A stretch of DNA of 64,000 nt from Engraulis encrasicolus. Taxonomy: Eukaryota; Chordata; Actinopteri; Clupeiformes; Engraulidae. The notes beneath the pieces are model-generated. The model saw only the letters and a list, made by a program, of their open reading frames with translations, had not been told where the DNA came from and made no database searches. The stretch is from NCBI RefSeq assembly GCF_034702125.1, contig NC_085869.1, forward strand, positions 48,786,697-48,850,696, in the 5' to 3' direction. Every line of letters starts with the position of its first letter. Position 1 is the first letter of the stretch. Shown here piece after piece: positions 19,572-32,917 of this stretch. Both the position numbers and the translations under genes were made by a program.

Positions 19572-21666
19572 ATTAGATTATTAGCACATTTCTGTTTTCT
19601 GGCATCATGATGTAAGGTAATTCTCCTTTTTGTTGCTTACACATAAACAAAGCATGCATACGTGTATCAATACGTTATTAAAAACGATTTCTCTTTTGTG
19701 TATTTGTATTGGATCTCGGCATCCTACTGGAAATGTTGTTAGCTTTGTGGTAGCAAGGAGGCCAGGGTCAATACACTCAATACCTAGCTGTGGAGGATTA
19801 TTATGAGCATTGGAAGTGGTTCAGCATCACTCTCCCATGAGGAAGGCCCATAACCTCTCACTGCTCCCTCACTGCTGCAGCAGCAGGCTGTCAAATGTTC
19901 TGCCCAGATAACCACATTTCCCTCAAAAACAAAACAGGACACATACTCACACACTGAATGTGTGTTTTATATGTATTCTAATGCAGTGTCTTTGTAACTT
20001 TGTAACTTGTAACATTATCTCGAATCTAAAGTAGGCTGTGAAGGCCATGTGAAGTGGACCTCACACTGTGCCTTGGAGTGATACTGATTCACAGTAGACA
20101 TGAGAATTGTTTACATATCCACACCTCACTACCATTAGAGGCATTGTGCTGTACAGTATTGAATCTGTAGCTTGCCCTTGCTGTACTACATCCTCCATCC
20201 CTTTACTCATTACACCCCCCTATTGCCAAAAGAGGGGAGTGTTCTGGTCGGGCTCTGAATAGAGCTACGCCATAACAATACACTACAACACAACAATATG
20301 GCAATACATTTTGGACAATACACTGTTGCGTTCTAGACCTTGCGGTTTCAATAGCTTTAGCAGTTTTAGTTCAGACAGTTCTTTGCTGTTTAACAGTTGT
20401 GACATCCATGAGAAACAATGCTACCCTACATAAAGAAAGCCAGACAAACAACGGTGACAGTTTGTGACACAACAGTTTGTGCCCGTGAGGTGCAGTGCAG
20501 CCGGTCATTGGAGCAACAAAACCTGGCGTTGTGTTGATGGTTTGAAAGGTATGGCTGGAGGGGCCAGAGGTATGCCACACACAACCCTGGGCTTGCTGAC
20601 GTCTGCAGGGGGATGAATCTGGGAGGCCAGGGGCCTGCTGCTGAAACAACACAATCTTTTCACAACACAAATGGTCCGGGCCAGCACATTCTGCTCCACC
20701 ACGTGCCGTCCTCACCGTTTGTTCAAAACCGTCTCCTCTGTTCTCCATTGTTGTGCAGCTGCACTCGGCCACACCGGGTGTGTTTGGGAGGCCATTCGCT
20801 AACACTAAGCTCACAGCGCCCTCCAATGGTCAGAAGGCAAAGTGATTTTGGGCCTAAACTCAGATGAAACCCTACTGTACTAGCTGACCATTTACCGTTT
20901 TTCTCGATTGTTTCCACACAATTTCTGGTGCTTCACACACACAGTTCTGACAGCATCTCACCCATTTTACAACTTACCTTACCAATGTCACTGAACTACG
21001 AGGACAAATCCTTCTTTGCACTCAAATTTCAGTTCTAAAACACACTTCCCAAAACACTACACGCAATTCTCTGGATTTGACCAACAAACCACAAAATCAG
21101 TCATTTCAATTCCTCTTTACTACTGATGCTGTACATCAGCAAGCGTTTTACAGTCCAAAGCGATGTCAGCAGAGTACATACAGTACAGTATTTTCTATCA
21201 TGATATTTGTAGGCCTAAAAAGAAAAGCTTAGGCTCAGCTATTGGGCCCTCATGTTTTTGCCTTTGATCAATCTGATGCAGGTTTTGAAATGAGTTTTAA
21301 TTCCCACGACAGTCTCCTTGCCTGCCATGGTGCTCCCTCCGTTGCTCATTAAAATCCAGCGGCACCTGACTGTGTCCTTAGGACCCTTAGGAGCGTCGGC
21401 GTCAGCTAGCAATCTGGCACGGTGTGCACAGGTGTTAATGACCTGGTAGCTGAGGCCCTAGGATCCCAAGGTCATGAGTGAGACTCACCTGCTGTGATGG
21501 ATGCTCCTGTGCTGAGTGACATGCTGCTCCTGTATAGCTCAATCCTCTGCTGAGGCTGCTACCTTGGACAGCAAAGGTCATGTGCGTGCATGCATGCAGC
21601 TTGTGTTTTTATTTTATTTTTATTTTTTGATGATCGAACCGTAGAGTACATGAACACATTGAACAA
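19572..21666. other. Intergenic, nothing recognised
   Basis: The frames at 20371-20917 on both strands overlap and show no protein family features. The GC-richer stretch 21350-21600 could be regulatory, but no specific signal is visible. Confidence 0.4.
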
Positions 21667-21670
21667 TTAA

Positions 21671-21959
21671 CCCATTGATGCCTGATGTTGCGTTGCGCAA
21701 CATTGGCGCTGGCGCCTGGAGCTGCATTACGCAACATTCAGGCTCATGAGATTTGAGACAAAATCTCTGTTTGAGATGAATAAACACATTCTAATGAAAG
21801 ATGAGGGTCTTAGTGTTTAAATGCAACTGGGTGCATATTTTTATGTGCTTCAGAAGCTGAGATATTTACAGTAGGTTTTTATAGGCTGAGGACAGATTTT
21901 CTTAAAAAGGGCTCAGGCATTCAGCACCCTTTTTTGCAGGTGCCTCAGGCGTCAATGGG
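21671..21959. mobile_element. piggyBac-like MITE with TTAA duplication
   Basis: This 289-bp element lies between TTAA at 21667-21670 and 21960-21963. The left end CCCATTGATGCCTGA pairs with the right end, reverse complement CCCATTGACGCCTGA, with one mismatch. CCC termini next to TTAA are typical of piggyBac. The left 70 bases contain a second hairpin: GATGCCTGATGTTGCGT against ACGCAACATTCAGGC. No coding capacity. Confidence 0.8.
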
Positions 21960-22480
21960 TTAATGAACGTACTGTATGGTAGATAAATAAATAAGCCAAT
22001 TTAATTTCAGAAATGAAATCTCTATGACTTTTCTTCATAATAGAACAGACCTGCTGTGATGCACCCTGTGGGGCCACCCCTGTATATAGCCTAGTTCAAT
22101 CATCTTCTATCTTGATGCATTAAGACGTGGCCCCTGTTACTGGTGTTCCCAGAATGACCGAGCCGTAATGTACAATATTAATAACAATGTGTAATGTCAC
22201 AGAAGTACTAGGGCATTAAAGTCTTTTCAATGACTATTGCAGCATTGGAATGGGGGAACGTGCATTATGGCTAAACTTTGAGAATACAAACATTAGTAAC
22301 AAAATGCAACTTAGCATCTAATCAGAGGTGCAAATAGTAGAAGTGCAATTTGTACAGAGTATGTAGTATATCCCGTATTAAATGTAGTATGTACAGACCG
22401 AATGCAGTTCATTCTCAATGGCATACCGTATGCTGATGCTCTCATTCACGTGTGCTAAGGGCACCTGGGACCACAAAGGT

Positions 22481-22515
22481 CATGTAGTAGTAGTAGTAGG
22501 AGGAGGAGGAGTGCT
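22481..22515. repeat. (GTA)n/(GGA)n trinucleotide run
   Basis: Six GTA units pass into about four GGA units. Confidence 0.85.
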
Positions 22516-22621
22516 TTATTTGTCTTGGCTGTTGTATTTGAATGTACTGTTGTTTTGCAGTAGTAGTACAGTGTACATTACATACATGCACATACCCATG
22601 TTTCTCCAAAACAAGTAAAGA

Positions 22622-22720
22622 CATGGGGGTGCTGTGGCACAGCACTTGAGGGTACCCGACCACGAGGGCCCATGTTTCAGTCCATCTCTTTCTCCCTCAG
22701 TGTATTCCTGTGATAATCTT
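22622..22720 (+). mobile_element. tRNA-derived SINE head (diverged)
   Basis: GGGGGTGCTGTGGCACAGCA looks like a tRNA 5' end plus A box. About 50 bases later GTTTCAGTCC resembles a B box. The same head, in better condition, is in the SINE at 47095-47274. No flanking duplication was found. Confidence 0.5.
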
Positions 22721-24107
22721 TACTGTCCTATCATCGATACAATCCCATAAATATATGAAGGGTTTATTTGCAAAAGAATGTTGGGAAATTTACATTTTGT
22801 ATTGGGCATTCCATTGCATTGCATTGCAAAATGCATTTTATCTATGTTTAAAAAGTATGTTCCCAAAATATTTGAATGGCAAGAATTCACACAAAGGTGG
22901 TAGGACCTTTGAATAGTCATTTCCAGTAATAAAAAGTCAAAAATGGTGGATACAACGAAACCCTTCATATATACACATGCAAAAATGCAGAGTTCATTAA
23001 ACATTTAGAGACTGCTGTGGGTGATGTTGAATCGACTCCATAAGTGTTAAATTAAAGCTGCATTTTTAGTGTGTAAATATACGGTATGCACAATATAACA
23101 TTTCAAAACATACTATTCAAAAAGGATGTGCAAGACGTGCAAAATATAGGATACTGCACAGGATACTACTTAAAAATGGAGGCTGGCCACAAAAGGTCAT
23201 GTTCAGGAGCTCATTCCCAAGGAGAAGGTGTAGGCTGGTGGTGTGACAAACAGTCCTCACAGGGAGACAAATTGACACATGCAGCAGGCACATGGGAGCC
23301 AGTGATATTTATGTCACTGTGCCGCGTGTTTTATTCCGCATTTCCAATGCTGTTGTGTGAGTGACGAAGGCACAAAGATGAAAAGTGATTTCACACAACT
23401 GGCATATGGACTGGAAATGAATGCATAACACTGCATGAACAAATGGAAAGCCAGCTAGAGTGGAAATACTGTATACTGTATTTCTGTAAGAGTTTTAAAA
23501 TGTACTGTATGTATATTCAGACCCTTTATGTATTTTACTGAATTTTCTAAAGCCAACAAACAACAGAAAACATCTGCTACCTATGGCTAGAGTATTTATT
23601 AAAAAGCAAGTAAATTTAATCGAAAATCATTTCTGTGACTTTTATAATTATGATGCAATGCCGTTCATAATCTTATGACCTACCATGTACATCGTAATGG
23701 AATGCATTCATGTAGTATGGCAATTTGCAAATGCAGAAACAATTTTGGGGGGAAAACCTCACTAAGCAGAAACATTCAATACCCTTGTCCCATGTGTCCC
23801 ATTTGCTATTTTTTTCCAAGTGCATAACTAGGCTTTGAACACACAGACTTCTAGCAAGAAATGAACTTACTGTATGCACGTTTTGATGAGCTCGTGCAAG
23901 CTTACCACTGGATTAACATATAGTGCAATGGTTTGAGTTTGATTAACTCATTCTATATGTTTTGGTCATAACGATAAGGCTGCCGTCTGAGTTTTGTTCA
24001 AGCGTTCATTATTTTGCATGATTTTTTCCTGGATGGATTTGTGTCTTTTTCAGGTTTCTCATCCTTTGGTTTCTCCCGGTCCCAGGCCTGCTTCCCCCAG
24101 CCCTGTT
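22721..24107. other. Intergenic, nothing recognised
   Basis: AT-rich, with no exon or clear repeat. Confidence 0.4.
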
Positions 24108-24108
24108 G

Positions 24109-24118
24109 CTATTTTTAG
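24109..24118. promoter_or_regulatory. MEF2 consensus site
   Basis: CTATTTTTAG is a perfect MEF2 consensus, inside GCTATTTTTAGCT. The same 13-mer recurs at 28299-28311. Function is inferred from motif only. Confidence 0.35.
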
Positions 24119-24228
24119 CTGATGGGCTCTGGGATAGGGTTTCGCAGCTGACAGGAATTACTTTAATCCCTGGAAAAGAATGCAAAAATAAACTTTCCAG
24201 GCATGGGAGGGTTGCCATGTAAGGTTGT

Positions 24229-24229
<1 letters not shown>

Positions 24230-24271
<42 letters not shown>
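24230..24271. repeat. (GA)n microsatellite
   Basis: A pure GA run of about 21 units. Confidence 0.95.
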
Positions 24272-24275
<4 letters not shown>

Positions 24276-24578
24276 AAGAGAGGAGAAGAAAGAAAGTATG
24301 TGTATATCATGAACTGAATTTGACACTCTAAAACAATGGTATGTGGATAAAGGTTAAATTTGTATTTGATAGGCACATGGTGTTTTTACTAACAGGAAAT
24401 ACAAGTATGTGTAAGAGTCTTTGAAATGTACTGTATGTATTTCAATGTTTTACAGTCAAATTTGAAAGCAGTCACGTCATTATTAAAGTAGGCCTTCATG
24501 ATTTACTACGGAAGTATTATTTATTACTTAAAAGTTGAAGTAAATTGGCTGGTCTTGATCTTGTGCATTCACAATCCA

Positions 24579-24975
24579 GGAACAGTCCACTCATTTCAAG
24601 AAAATTACTCATATGTAGGCCTAGTTAAGCCCTAGTAAAATATCAGAACACGCAGGATTTTTTTTCTCTGTGTTGGCATTGCCTAGTTTAAAAGTATCAA
24701 GCAAAACATCAGCAAATGTACTTATAAATCACTTAAAATTAATGTAAAATTCACCAAATGGAGTGCAAAATGTCTTTTTAACCCTGTCCAGTGATCACTA
24801 GTGGCTTGATTCTAATGGTTCTGTTTATTTCCAGTGATCATGCTAAGCTATGCTAATAATTCTGATACCAATAAATGGAAATACTGAAAACACTGAGAAG
24901 AAAATTCATGACATTCATGAATAATACTTGGAAATACTGAAAATATGTGAAAATCAAAAAAGGGTGGACTGTTCC
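24579..24975. mobile_element. TTAA-type MITE, one border clear
   Basis: The left end GGAACAGTCCAC and right end GTGGACTGTTCC are a perfect 12-bp inverted pair about 400 bp apart. TTAA follows the right end (24977-24980). The left border lacks TTAA, so it has decayed there. Confidence 0.6.
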
Positions 24976-26488
24976 TTTAAAGATAACAGCTTAGGAAATG
25001 TTCAGCCGCATGTAAAGTTTTTAAAAAAAAAGACGAGGCTAATTGTTTTTTAAAGTTGTACAATGTGTACAATATGGTCTTTGGAACAAGTTGTTATGAG
25101 GCATGTATGTGCTATAATACGGAGCTATGATGCTGCTGTCTCCAAAAATAGTTTTTCCCATTAATATGCAGTAGGCTAATTATCGCAGCTATTTTCCCAC
25201 AGTTCCCATGAATTAGTTATAGTATCCACTGCTACATCTCTCTCATCCACAGCCTCTAATCCCACAGAGGTTGGTCTAAGTCTAAGACATCTTAAGACAT
25301 CCCAGCGGTTCTCTGTTACAATGTGAGAGTCTCACTGAGAGATGTACGGTACGGCAGAGTACTGTGCAGCTCGTGATGTCAAGAAACACTGCCAATATTG
25401 GCATAGCACCAGTCACAGCCTGCTTGACCCTATGCATGATAGCATGCTTTTTCATCACACACCTCGCAACGCAATGCATGCTGGGACTTTAATTAGGGCC
25501 GCCACCGTATAAGGAGGGCGGGGGGCACCCTGCTGCCAGTCGTGATTTTCCTCAAACCTTCCCGAGCATCAGGCGCCACAGGGGCGGGATCGAGTCCCTT
25601 CCCGTTCCAGCTACCCACTGGGGCTGGCGTGAGCTGTGCCCTCGAGGGAGCCTGCCCACTGATCCTCTGCGGGTGGATGGAGAGTGAAGAGTGGCCTTCC
25701 AGTTGACTTAAACAGTTGGCCTAATATAGGCTACAGTACATTACATAGGCATGTATGAGCACTAGTTTTTTTAACAAACATACAGATGTTGTTTTTATTA
25801 TAGTATATAATACTATATAGATATTTTTTATTTAGACAGGGCAGTTGGAATATGAGGTGGTGACATGGCTTTTGGGGATTTTGTGCATCAGTGTGAGTTG
25901 TTTTTCTTCCTTTGGGGGGCAGCATTGTTTATATTTTGTTAACCTTGATTTTTTTTTTCCCCCAGGTGTTAGTGCTTCCTTCAGTGTTGATTTATTTACA
26001 TTTATTGATGAAATATTGTGCAACGATATAGTTGAAATCGTAATTATTAAATCGTAAGTTGTTTCACAAAACACAAGAAAGTCATATTGTGGAATCAAGG
26101 CCTGCAAAAAATCATACATCAAAAAAATAAACCTACGCAGGCGGTATGCCACATTGATTAATTGTCGAATATGTTCAATGTGTTCATTTTGAGATTATCC
26201 TTTCAGATTGTCCTCTCATACCCCCTGTACCTCGCCATAATTTTAGTGTAAAAATCATCATATCAGACAGACATAACAAGCACACACACGCGCGTGAGTG
26301 CACGCACGCGCGCGCACTCACACACACACAAACGCACACTAACCTTGGTATTAAGGATTTACCAGAGTGGCTGATGTGACGTAAGTATGAAGAAGCATTG
26401 CCATGGAAACCAATCTCCCCACTATCCTCATCCTGCTCTGTTTCTGCAGACGACAGAAGCCAAACAACATACGCACATGCACACGACT
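24976..26488. other. Intergenic, with one GC-rich island
   Basis: Mostly AT-rich. The GC-rich patch 25500-25690 contains GGATCGAGTCC at 25587-25597, close to an RNA polymerase III B box, so it may be an old tRNA-derived repeat. No A box is clear. No exon seen. Confidence 0.35.
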
Positions 26489-26536
26489 ACGCACACGCAC
26501 ACGCACACACACACACACACACACACATACACACCT
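26489..26536. repeat. (AC)n microsatellite
   Basis: An interrupted then pure AC run of about 24 units. Confidence 0.95.
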
Positions 26537-26879
26537 GACTTCAGCCTCTGCTTTTGTAAACCAAACACTTATTTATAGTTGTCTTTCTGCGGTAATTCAA
26601 TTGCATTATACTGTATATTATACACAGTGTATGTTTTCATTTTCAATATCTGTGATGACACTTCAATTTATAGGTTGTGAATTACACTCGTCTGTTACCA
26701 GTCGCATGATATTAGTTGTTTATTTATTGGCACAGGCTTAGACATTCAAGCTGGAATAAACTTCAATCTAAATGGTTATCAAATTCAATGCTGCACATAT
26801 ACATAGTTTTAATCTTTGTCTTGTTTTTTCATTTGCAAGTAGGCCTACCCATTTTATATTTTTCTATATACATCTCACA

Positions 26880-27065
26880 CAGTGGTGTAGTCTACGTAAA
26901 ACGCAGGTATGTATACCTACCTCAAAATTTCAGGTATATCATTTCAGTATACCCACGTAAAATTGATTGATCCACTATTTAGAATAGCACAAATATGTAC
27001 AGTATACCCACCTCAAAAAATGCTCAAATATACAGTATACCCCCCAAAAGTAGACTACACCACTG
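26880..27065. mobile_element. hAT MITE with exact 8-bp target duplication
   Basis: This 186-bp element has perfect 16-bp terminal inverted repeats: CAGTGGTGTAGTCTAC at 26880-26895 and its reverse complement at 27050-27065. It is flanked by ATCTCACA at 26872-26879 and 27066-27073. The interior repeats GTATACCCAC-like blocks. CAG termini plus an 8-bp duplication are diagnostic of hAT. The intact ends suggest a fairly recent insertion. Confidence 0.92.
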
Positions 27066-27073
27066 ATCTCACA

Positions 27074-28164
<1,091 letters not shown>

Positions 28165-28299
28165 CTTTGAGGAGGCTAGGGAGGTAGTGAAGCTCGCTAG
28201 CGGGTCTGCAGTGCATCTGCTCTTGCTGTTGCCGTTGCTGTTGCTGGTGTGGAGTGTTTACAGTGCTGTGTGAGAGAGAGAGGGGATCCTGGGAGGCTG

Positions 28300-28309
28300 C
28301 TATTTTTAG
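28300..28309. promoter_or_regulatory. MEF2 consensus site in GC-rich stretch
   Basis: CTATTTTTAG lies just upstream of a GC-rich stretch (28325-28480) with CAGCACAGCACC-type repeats. This could be the promoter or 5' UTR of an unseen gene, but no coding exon follows. Confidence 0.35.
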
Positions 28310-28938
28310 CTCCTGTTTCATCATTCCTGTGCGCAGCAGCAGCTAGGCTCAACTCCACTCGGCTCAGCACAGCACAGCACCGCGCAGCGCCGGGCTGTGG
28401 GCTGCATAGTAATGACAGAGGGGGATGAAGAGAGAGAGAGAGAGTCGTGACGCTGGCCCGGAGAACAGAGCAAAGGGCCCCCGTCTTGCTCTCTGTCTCG
28501 CTTTCTTTCTTTCCTTCCTTCCTTCCTGCGCTTTTTTCACCCTTTTTCTCTTTTGTTCTCTGCCAGCCTTTCTTCTCCTTTTCATGAAGGTTTGTGTGGT
28601 GGAGCCAGCCTATGATGCTGGCATTGTGTGGGATAACTCACAGGCCTCAATTATGGCTTTACTTGTAACTGGTTTTAGAGAGAAGAAAATGTGGTTTGGG
28701 GAAAAATGGCTTTTACATTTCAACGAGCATAAGGTCATGTCAGGTTTTTCTGCTTTCCGGCATACGATATCAAGGGGGGGATATAACGGCCATAATCAGT
28801 TAATTATTAAATCAAAACAAACGATATGAACTGAGGTCCATAATTTAGAAATTAGACGTAAATTGAGGTATTAATGCTGAACCTGTAACCGATAGGTGGT
28901 GGGCCCAGTCTCATATCTTGTCAGTTCGTTGGTGTTAA

Positions 28939-29678
28939 CGAGTGGCAACTTTATTTTTGCTTATATAACCCCCTGACAACCCATTAATCAATATTTTGGC
29001 TGTTGCCATCCTCAAAACTTGCACATTGATTTATAAAAATGACAACAAAAACTAGCCGACCGAGTGACGTCACGTCAATGCAAAGTCAATGAGGCAGAAT
29101 ACAGCTAGCGCGTGCATGCTACCCGGAACCGTCAGATTTCATGGCAAAAAGTGACAAGTTGGGGGGTAAGTGGGCTCACTTGTTGTGTACATGCAAAAAA
29201 TATATATTTTTCTCAAACTTTCAGGAGTGCTCTTTTTCGCTGTTAGTGTTCGACTGTCTGACCATCATTGGGCAACGAGAGATAAATGTCAAATAGATGA
29301 CAGGTCTGTTCCCTCAAAGCATAGAGCAATGAGGTGACGGGGGTAGATCAATTCGCCAAAAAACTATGTGTCAGTAAAGATATGCAAGCTGTGTTATTTT
29401 TTCCACTAACAGGAAAATGGTCAGGAATTAAATGCCTACGTTGTTTCAATGATTAGGTGAATTATCTGCCTATGAAAAAAGCCCGATATGCGGATAAATA
29501 TTCCCTTTTCAACTTTGAGGGGCGGAGACTTCCCATTGACTGTGTATTATGTGACGTCATCCCCAGTCTCTTTTATTTTCGTTATTTTTTAAGATCAACG
29601 TGCAACTTTTCAGCGTGGCCAGAATATTGCTTTACATATTGTCAGGAGGTCATACTAGAAAAATCAAGTTGCCACTCG
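28939..29678. mobile_element. Non-autonomous DNA transposon with long diverged TIRs
   Basis: The left end CGAGTGGCAACTTTATTTTT pairs with the right end, reverse complement CGAGTGGCAACTTGATTTTT. The match resumes inward at CCTGACAA. Farther in, each arm carries a full TGACGTCA palindrome (29065-29072 and 29552-29559) at about 120-126 bp from its end, each next to a GTCAATG motif. This implies inverted repeats of roughly 150 bp or more. No target duplication was found and no transposase is encoded; the superfamily is unresolved. Confidence 0.7.
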
Positions 29679-30412
29679 AGAGTGAGAACGAAACTCATTT
29701 TCTAAAGGAGCTACGAAATCTAGCCCACCGTCTACGACACTTTTTTTGCATGCCTGTTCTGTTTGCTCTGGTTGTCAAATGCAGCTGTAGCATGTGGTTG
29801 ATGAGTGCCTAGCTTTTATAGACCACAAATGCAAATAAAACATTGATAGAATTTTATTAGATTTCTGAATGATTCAGAAGCCAAGGAAAGAAACATTTAG
29901 ATAAACATTTAGATGCATAGTCGAAGTGTAAAATAAAGTGTTAAATAACATAGGCCTAAATAATTGCAAAATCAATTCAAATGTGGCAGTGATATTATAT
30001 ATTTAAATTATTGGCTGACATGGAAGGTAATGTTAATGTACACCTAAATAGACTATTCTTACATAATTCCTCCAACATTTGTCAAAGGCCTCATACACAG
30101 TAGACGTTTTCTTTCTGCTGGGATTGTGACCATGTATGTACGTACCTGAGTATGAGATGTTCTTCTGCATTGTAATACGTATCTTCTTGATCTGCTGGGG
30201 TCTTTTGGGCTGCTTTGGGCCATTCAGTCATTAAACGGAAGGCATCTGTTGTTTAGGTCTAACAAGGGGGATGGCCTGTCTATTTCTGGTGCTAGAACTA
30301 TTCCTGGAAAAATAGGAAATTGAGTTTGTGGTCCTCTTGACTTGCCCTGTTGCTCCAGAGCCTTTCTCTATGGCGACGTCTGTGTGTAATCTCACAAGAC
30401 CAGACAGCGGTC

Positions 30413-30414
<2 letters not shown>
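29679..30414. other. Intergenic, nothing recognised
   Basis: AT-rich, with no exon or clear repeat. Confidence 0.4.
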
Positions 30415-30478
<64 letters not shown>

Positions 30479-30482
30479 CTCT
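30415..30482. repeat. (CT)n microsatellite
   Basis: A CT run of about 30 units with one CGCTCT break near the end. Confidence 0.95.
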
Positions 30483-31330
30483 GTGGAGACTCACAATGAA
30501 CAGGGCCCGGGAGATAGATGATGTGCTGCGTTACAGAAAGTAAATAGCCACATTACTTTCTCAAGCACATTTGAGATTTTCCATCATGTGAGGGCTCACA
30601 GGCTTGCCTGCCAACTCGCCAGAATGCAGTCACACTTTTTTATCTCCCAAAAGAAACCCCACAAATGCCAGGGAGACAAGAAAATGCCATTGTTTCCCTG
30701 AATGTGTAAACTGTGTTCATTGTTAATCTTCCTCTGAATCTCTTGTTTTTACGCTGTAGTGCTCAATCTCTTGCTTTTTTACGCTGGAAATGTGTAAGCG
30801 CTGCAGTGACGGATGCGTTGTGGGGGTAATCGCATTGTTTTATTTTGACGCTGTGCAGTCCTCTGACTGCATGATACGGCAATGCTGCCTGGCCAACGTC
30901 ATGTGTCACAACACAATCCCTGATGCAGTTCTCCAGTTTAAACACAGTTTGGGCGCGCATGGGAGGACAACTTCATGTAGCACAATATAGTCGACTAAGC
31001 TAGTAGACGTTAAAGTCATTTAACAACAGTATTCAGATGTAAGGTCTAAACTTCAATAAAAAACTGCATATCACTGTGGAATATGGTATGTGGTTGGAGA
31101 AGAACATAATGTAGGCTAAGGGTCACTCCGTTCTAGACCATGGCTTTAAAATATGAGCATTCATAAAAACGTCAACCATAGTTTAACAGTCACATCTAAG
31201 TTAATGTAGTGTATTTGTCGAGCGCTTTAAAGCCAATTCACCATGACATCAACAGACCGTAAAGATTTGTTTAATTTACACTGGTGACCCCTTGACCTTT
31301 CTCTTGCTTGTTATATTTTCACAGAGGGAT
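30483..31330. other. Intergenic, nothing recognised
   Basis: No exon or element seen. Confidence 0.4.
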
Positions 31331-31460
31331 CCGGACCCTGTTTATCGACAGTGTCGTTGCTAAGCAATTAGCAACTTTGTAAGTTGTCAATGGGAAATTG
31401 CATTACAACCAAGTAAGTTGCCAACTTAGTTAGCAACGACACTGTCGAGAAATGCACCCC
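31331..31460. mobile_element. Palindromic MITE (family A)
   Basis: The left arm contains TCGACAGTGTCGTTGCTAA and the right arm TTAGCAACGACACTGTCGA, a perfect 19-bp inverted pair separated by about 65 bp. The outer ends pair less well. The element at 61835-61998 has the same TCTCGA...TCGTTGCTAAC plan. The style recalls fish Harbinger-like MITEs, but I found no clear target duplication. Confidence 0.65.
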
Positions 31461-31740
31461 TGAATCACTGCAAACAAAACACTGTACATTGACTGCACAT
31501 GAGACCAAGGACCAATAGGGAGTCATGGCACAGGGGTCACACGGTCGGTGCACATGCTGTATCAGCTAAATCTATCCGGTGTGCTTTTATATTAAATTGG
31601 TAGCAACTTACACTGCACACATTATTATGCCATCATGGAAAAAAATCTTACTGTGGTTTTTGTCACATAAAATGGACTTCTTAAGACATATTTGCATTTT
31701 TTTTTCAAAAAAAAGTTTTTTGGGGGGGTACTTTTAGGTT

Positions 31741-31758
31741 TGTTGCCATATGGCAACA
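31741..31758. repeat. 18-bp perfect palindrome, copy 1
   Basis: TGTTGCCATATGGCAACA, followed by TTGTGCAGTTACGG. An identical palindrome lies at 33269-33286, and a diverged inverted one at 32918-32935. Confidence 0.85.
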
Positions 31759-32036
31759 TTGTGCAGTTACGGAAAGGATCCAGTGCACATTTTCCCTCCA
31801 AGACCAAACAAGGGTCATTCAACATTATGGATTATTTTATAGAAATATAATTGTTTTTATCTCAGAAAAACATTGAAAGTTTACCCACAAGTTCAAGGAA
31901 GTTATTTAACACATTTTTGCCACTGAGAGAACAAGTGAATACTGTGTATTATAACCCCGAAAAACAGTATTTCAGTGGTATTACCTTGACCAACCACCAA
32001 TGAATATATTTGGTGTCAACACAATATCTGTGCATA

Positions 32037-32620
32037 GATTTGCACAACAATGTGTATGGTAACTGTCTATAATATGTACATGAACTGATTTAATTTTGGA
32101 AGCCAACACTTTCAAGATGGCCGACATTCAAGATGGCCGACATTCAAGATGGCCGATTTGCGTGCCAGGCATCTTTCAACATAAACGACAGTTTATGTCA
32201 TAACTTTTGAATGGATGCTTGGATTTGCACTAAACCTTGTGTGATAACACTCTATAATAAGTAAATAAGCCATGTAAAATTGTGAGGTCAGTGCTTTCAA
32301 GATAGCTGACTTTCAAGATGGCTGACTTTGAAGTTGGCAATCTTTTGGGACGGCCTACCTTTTGTTTACGCCACAACTTTTCAATGGGTGCTTGGATTTG
32401 CAGTAAATCTTGTGTGTTAATAATATAATTGGTTTATGAGCTGTTGGAAATGTGGAGATAATGCTTTTAATTGCTGACTTTCAAAATGGTTGACTTCGTA
32501 CAATATTTTTTAATCGTGTTGACAGATTTGCACAAACGTTGTGTGCTAATTAGCCTAATTATAACAGACACATGAAGTCAAAACATTTTGGAGGCTTCAA
32601 ATGGTCAAGATGACAGTAGC
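32037..32620 (+). repeat. Diverged tandem array, about 170-bp unit, about 4 copies
   Basis: Each unit begins with (T)GGATTTGCAC/AGATTTGCACA followed by TTGTGTG, and carries CAAGATGGCCGAC or CAAGATGGCTGAC in the middle and CATAACTTTTGAATGG or CACAACTTTTCAATGG near the end. Unit starts are near 32037, 32220, 32392 and 32523. The first unit also triplicates the short GATGGCCGACATTCAA block (32115-32158). Confidence 0.8.
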
Positions 32621-32917
32621 TTTATGCCCTAATCTGGGGTTTGGGGATTTTTGTGGTATACCTCTGGCAGTCTGGGGAGGCTGCATAGGCCTTGTTCGCT
32701 TTTCTGCATGTACTCAGAGTGAAAGCTCATAAAACAGTTCTGTACGCCTACTATAACATTTTTAATGTTCTTTACAGACAGCCATTTACATTAATCATAA
32801 ATATTATCAGTTATCAATAATTCAATCAATAAATAAATCAATTAATCAATCAATTAGAATTGGGTATTTGTATCAATACACTTTTCCTATTGACCGTCTT
32901 GTTCCATTACCTCACAA

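Noticed and set aside
28264..28600. CpG-richer stretch as a gene promoter and first exon
   Set aside because: MEF2 site and GC content are suggestive, but there is no TATA, no clear coding start and no downstream exon.
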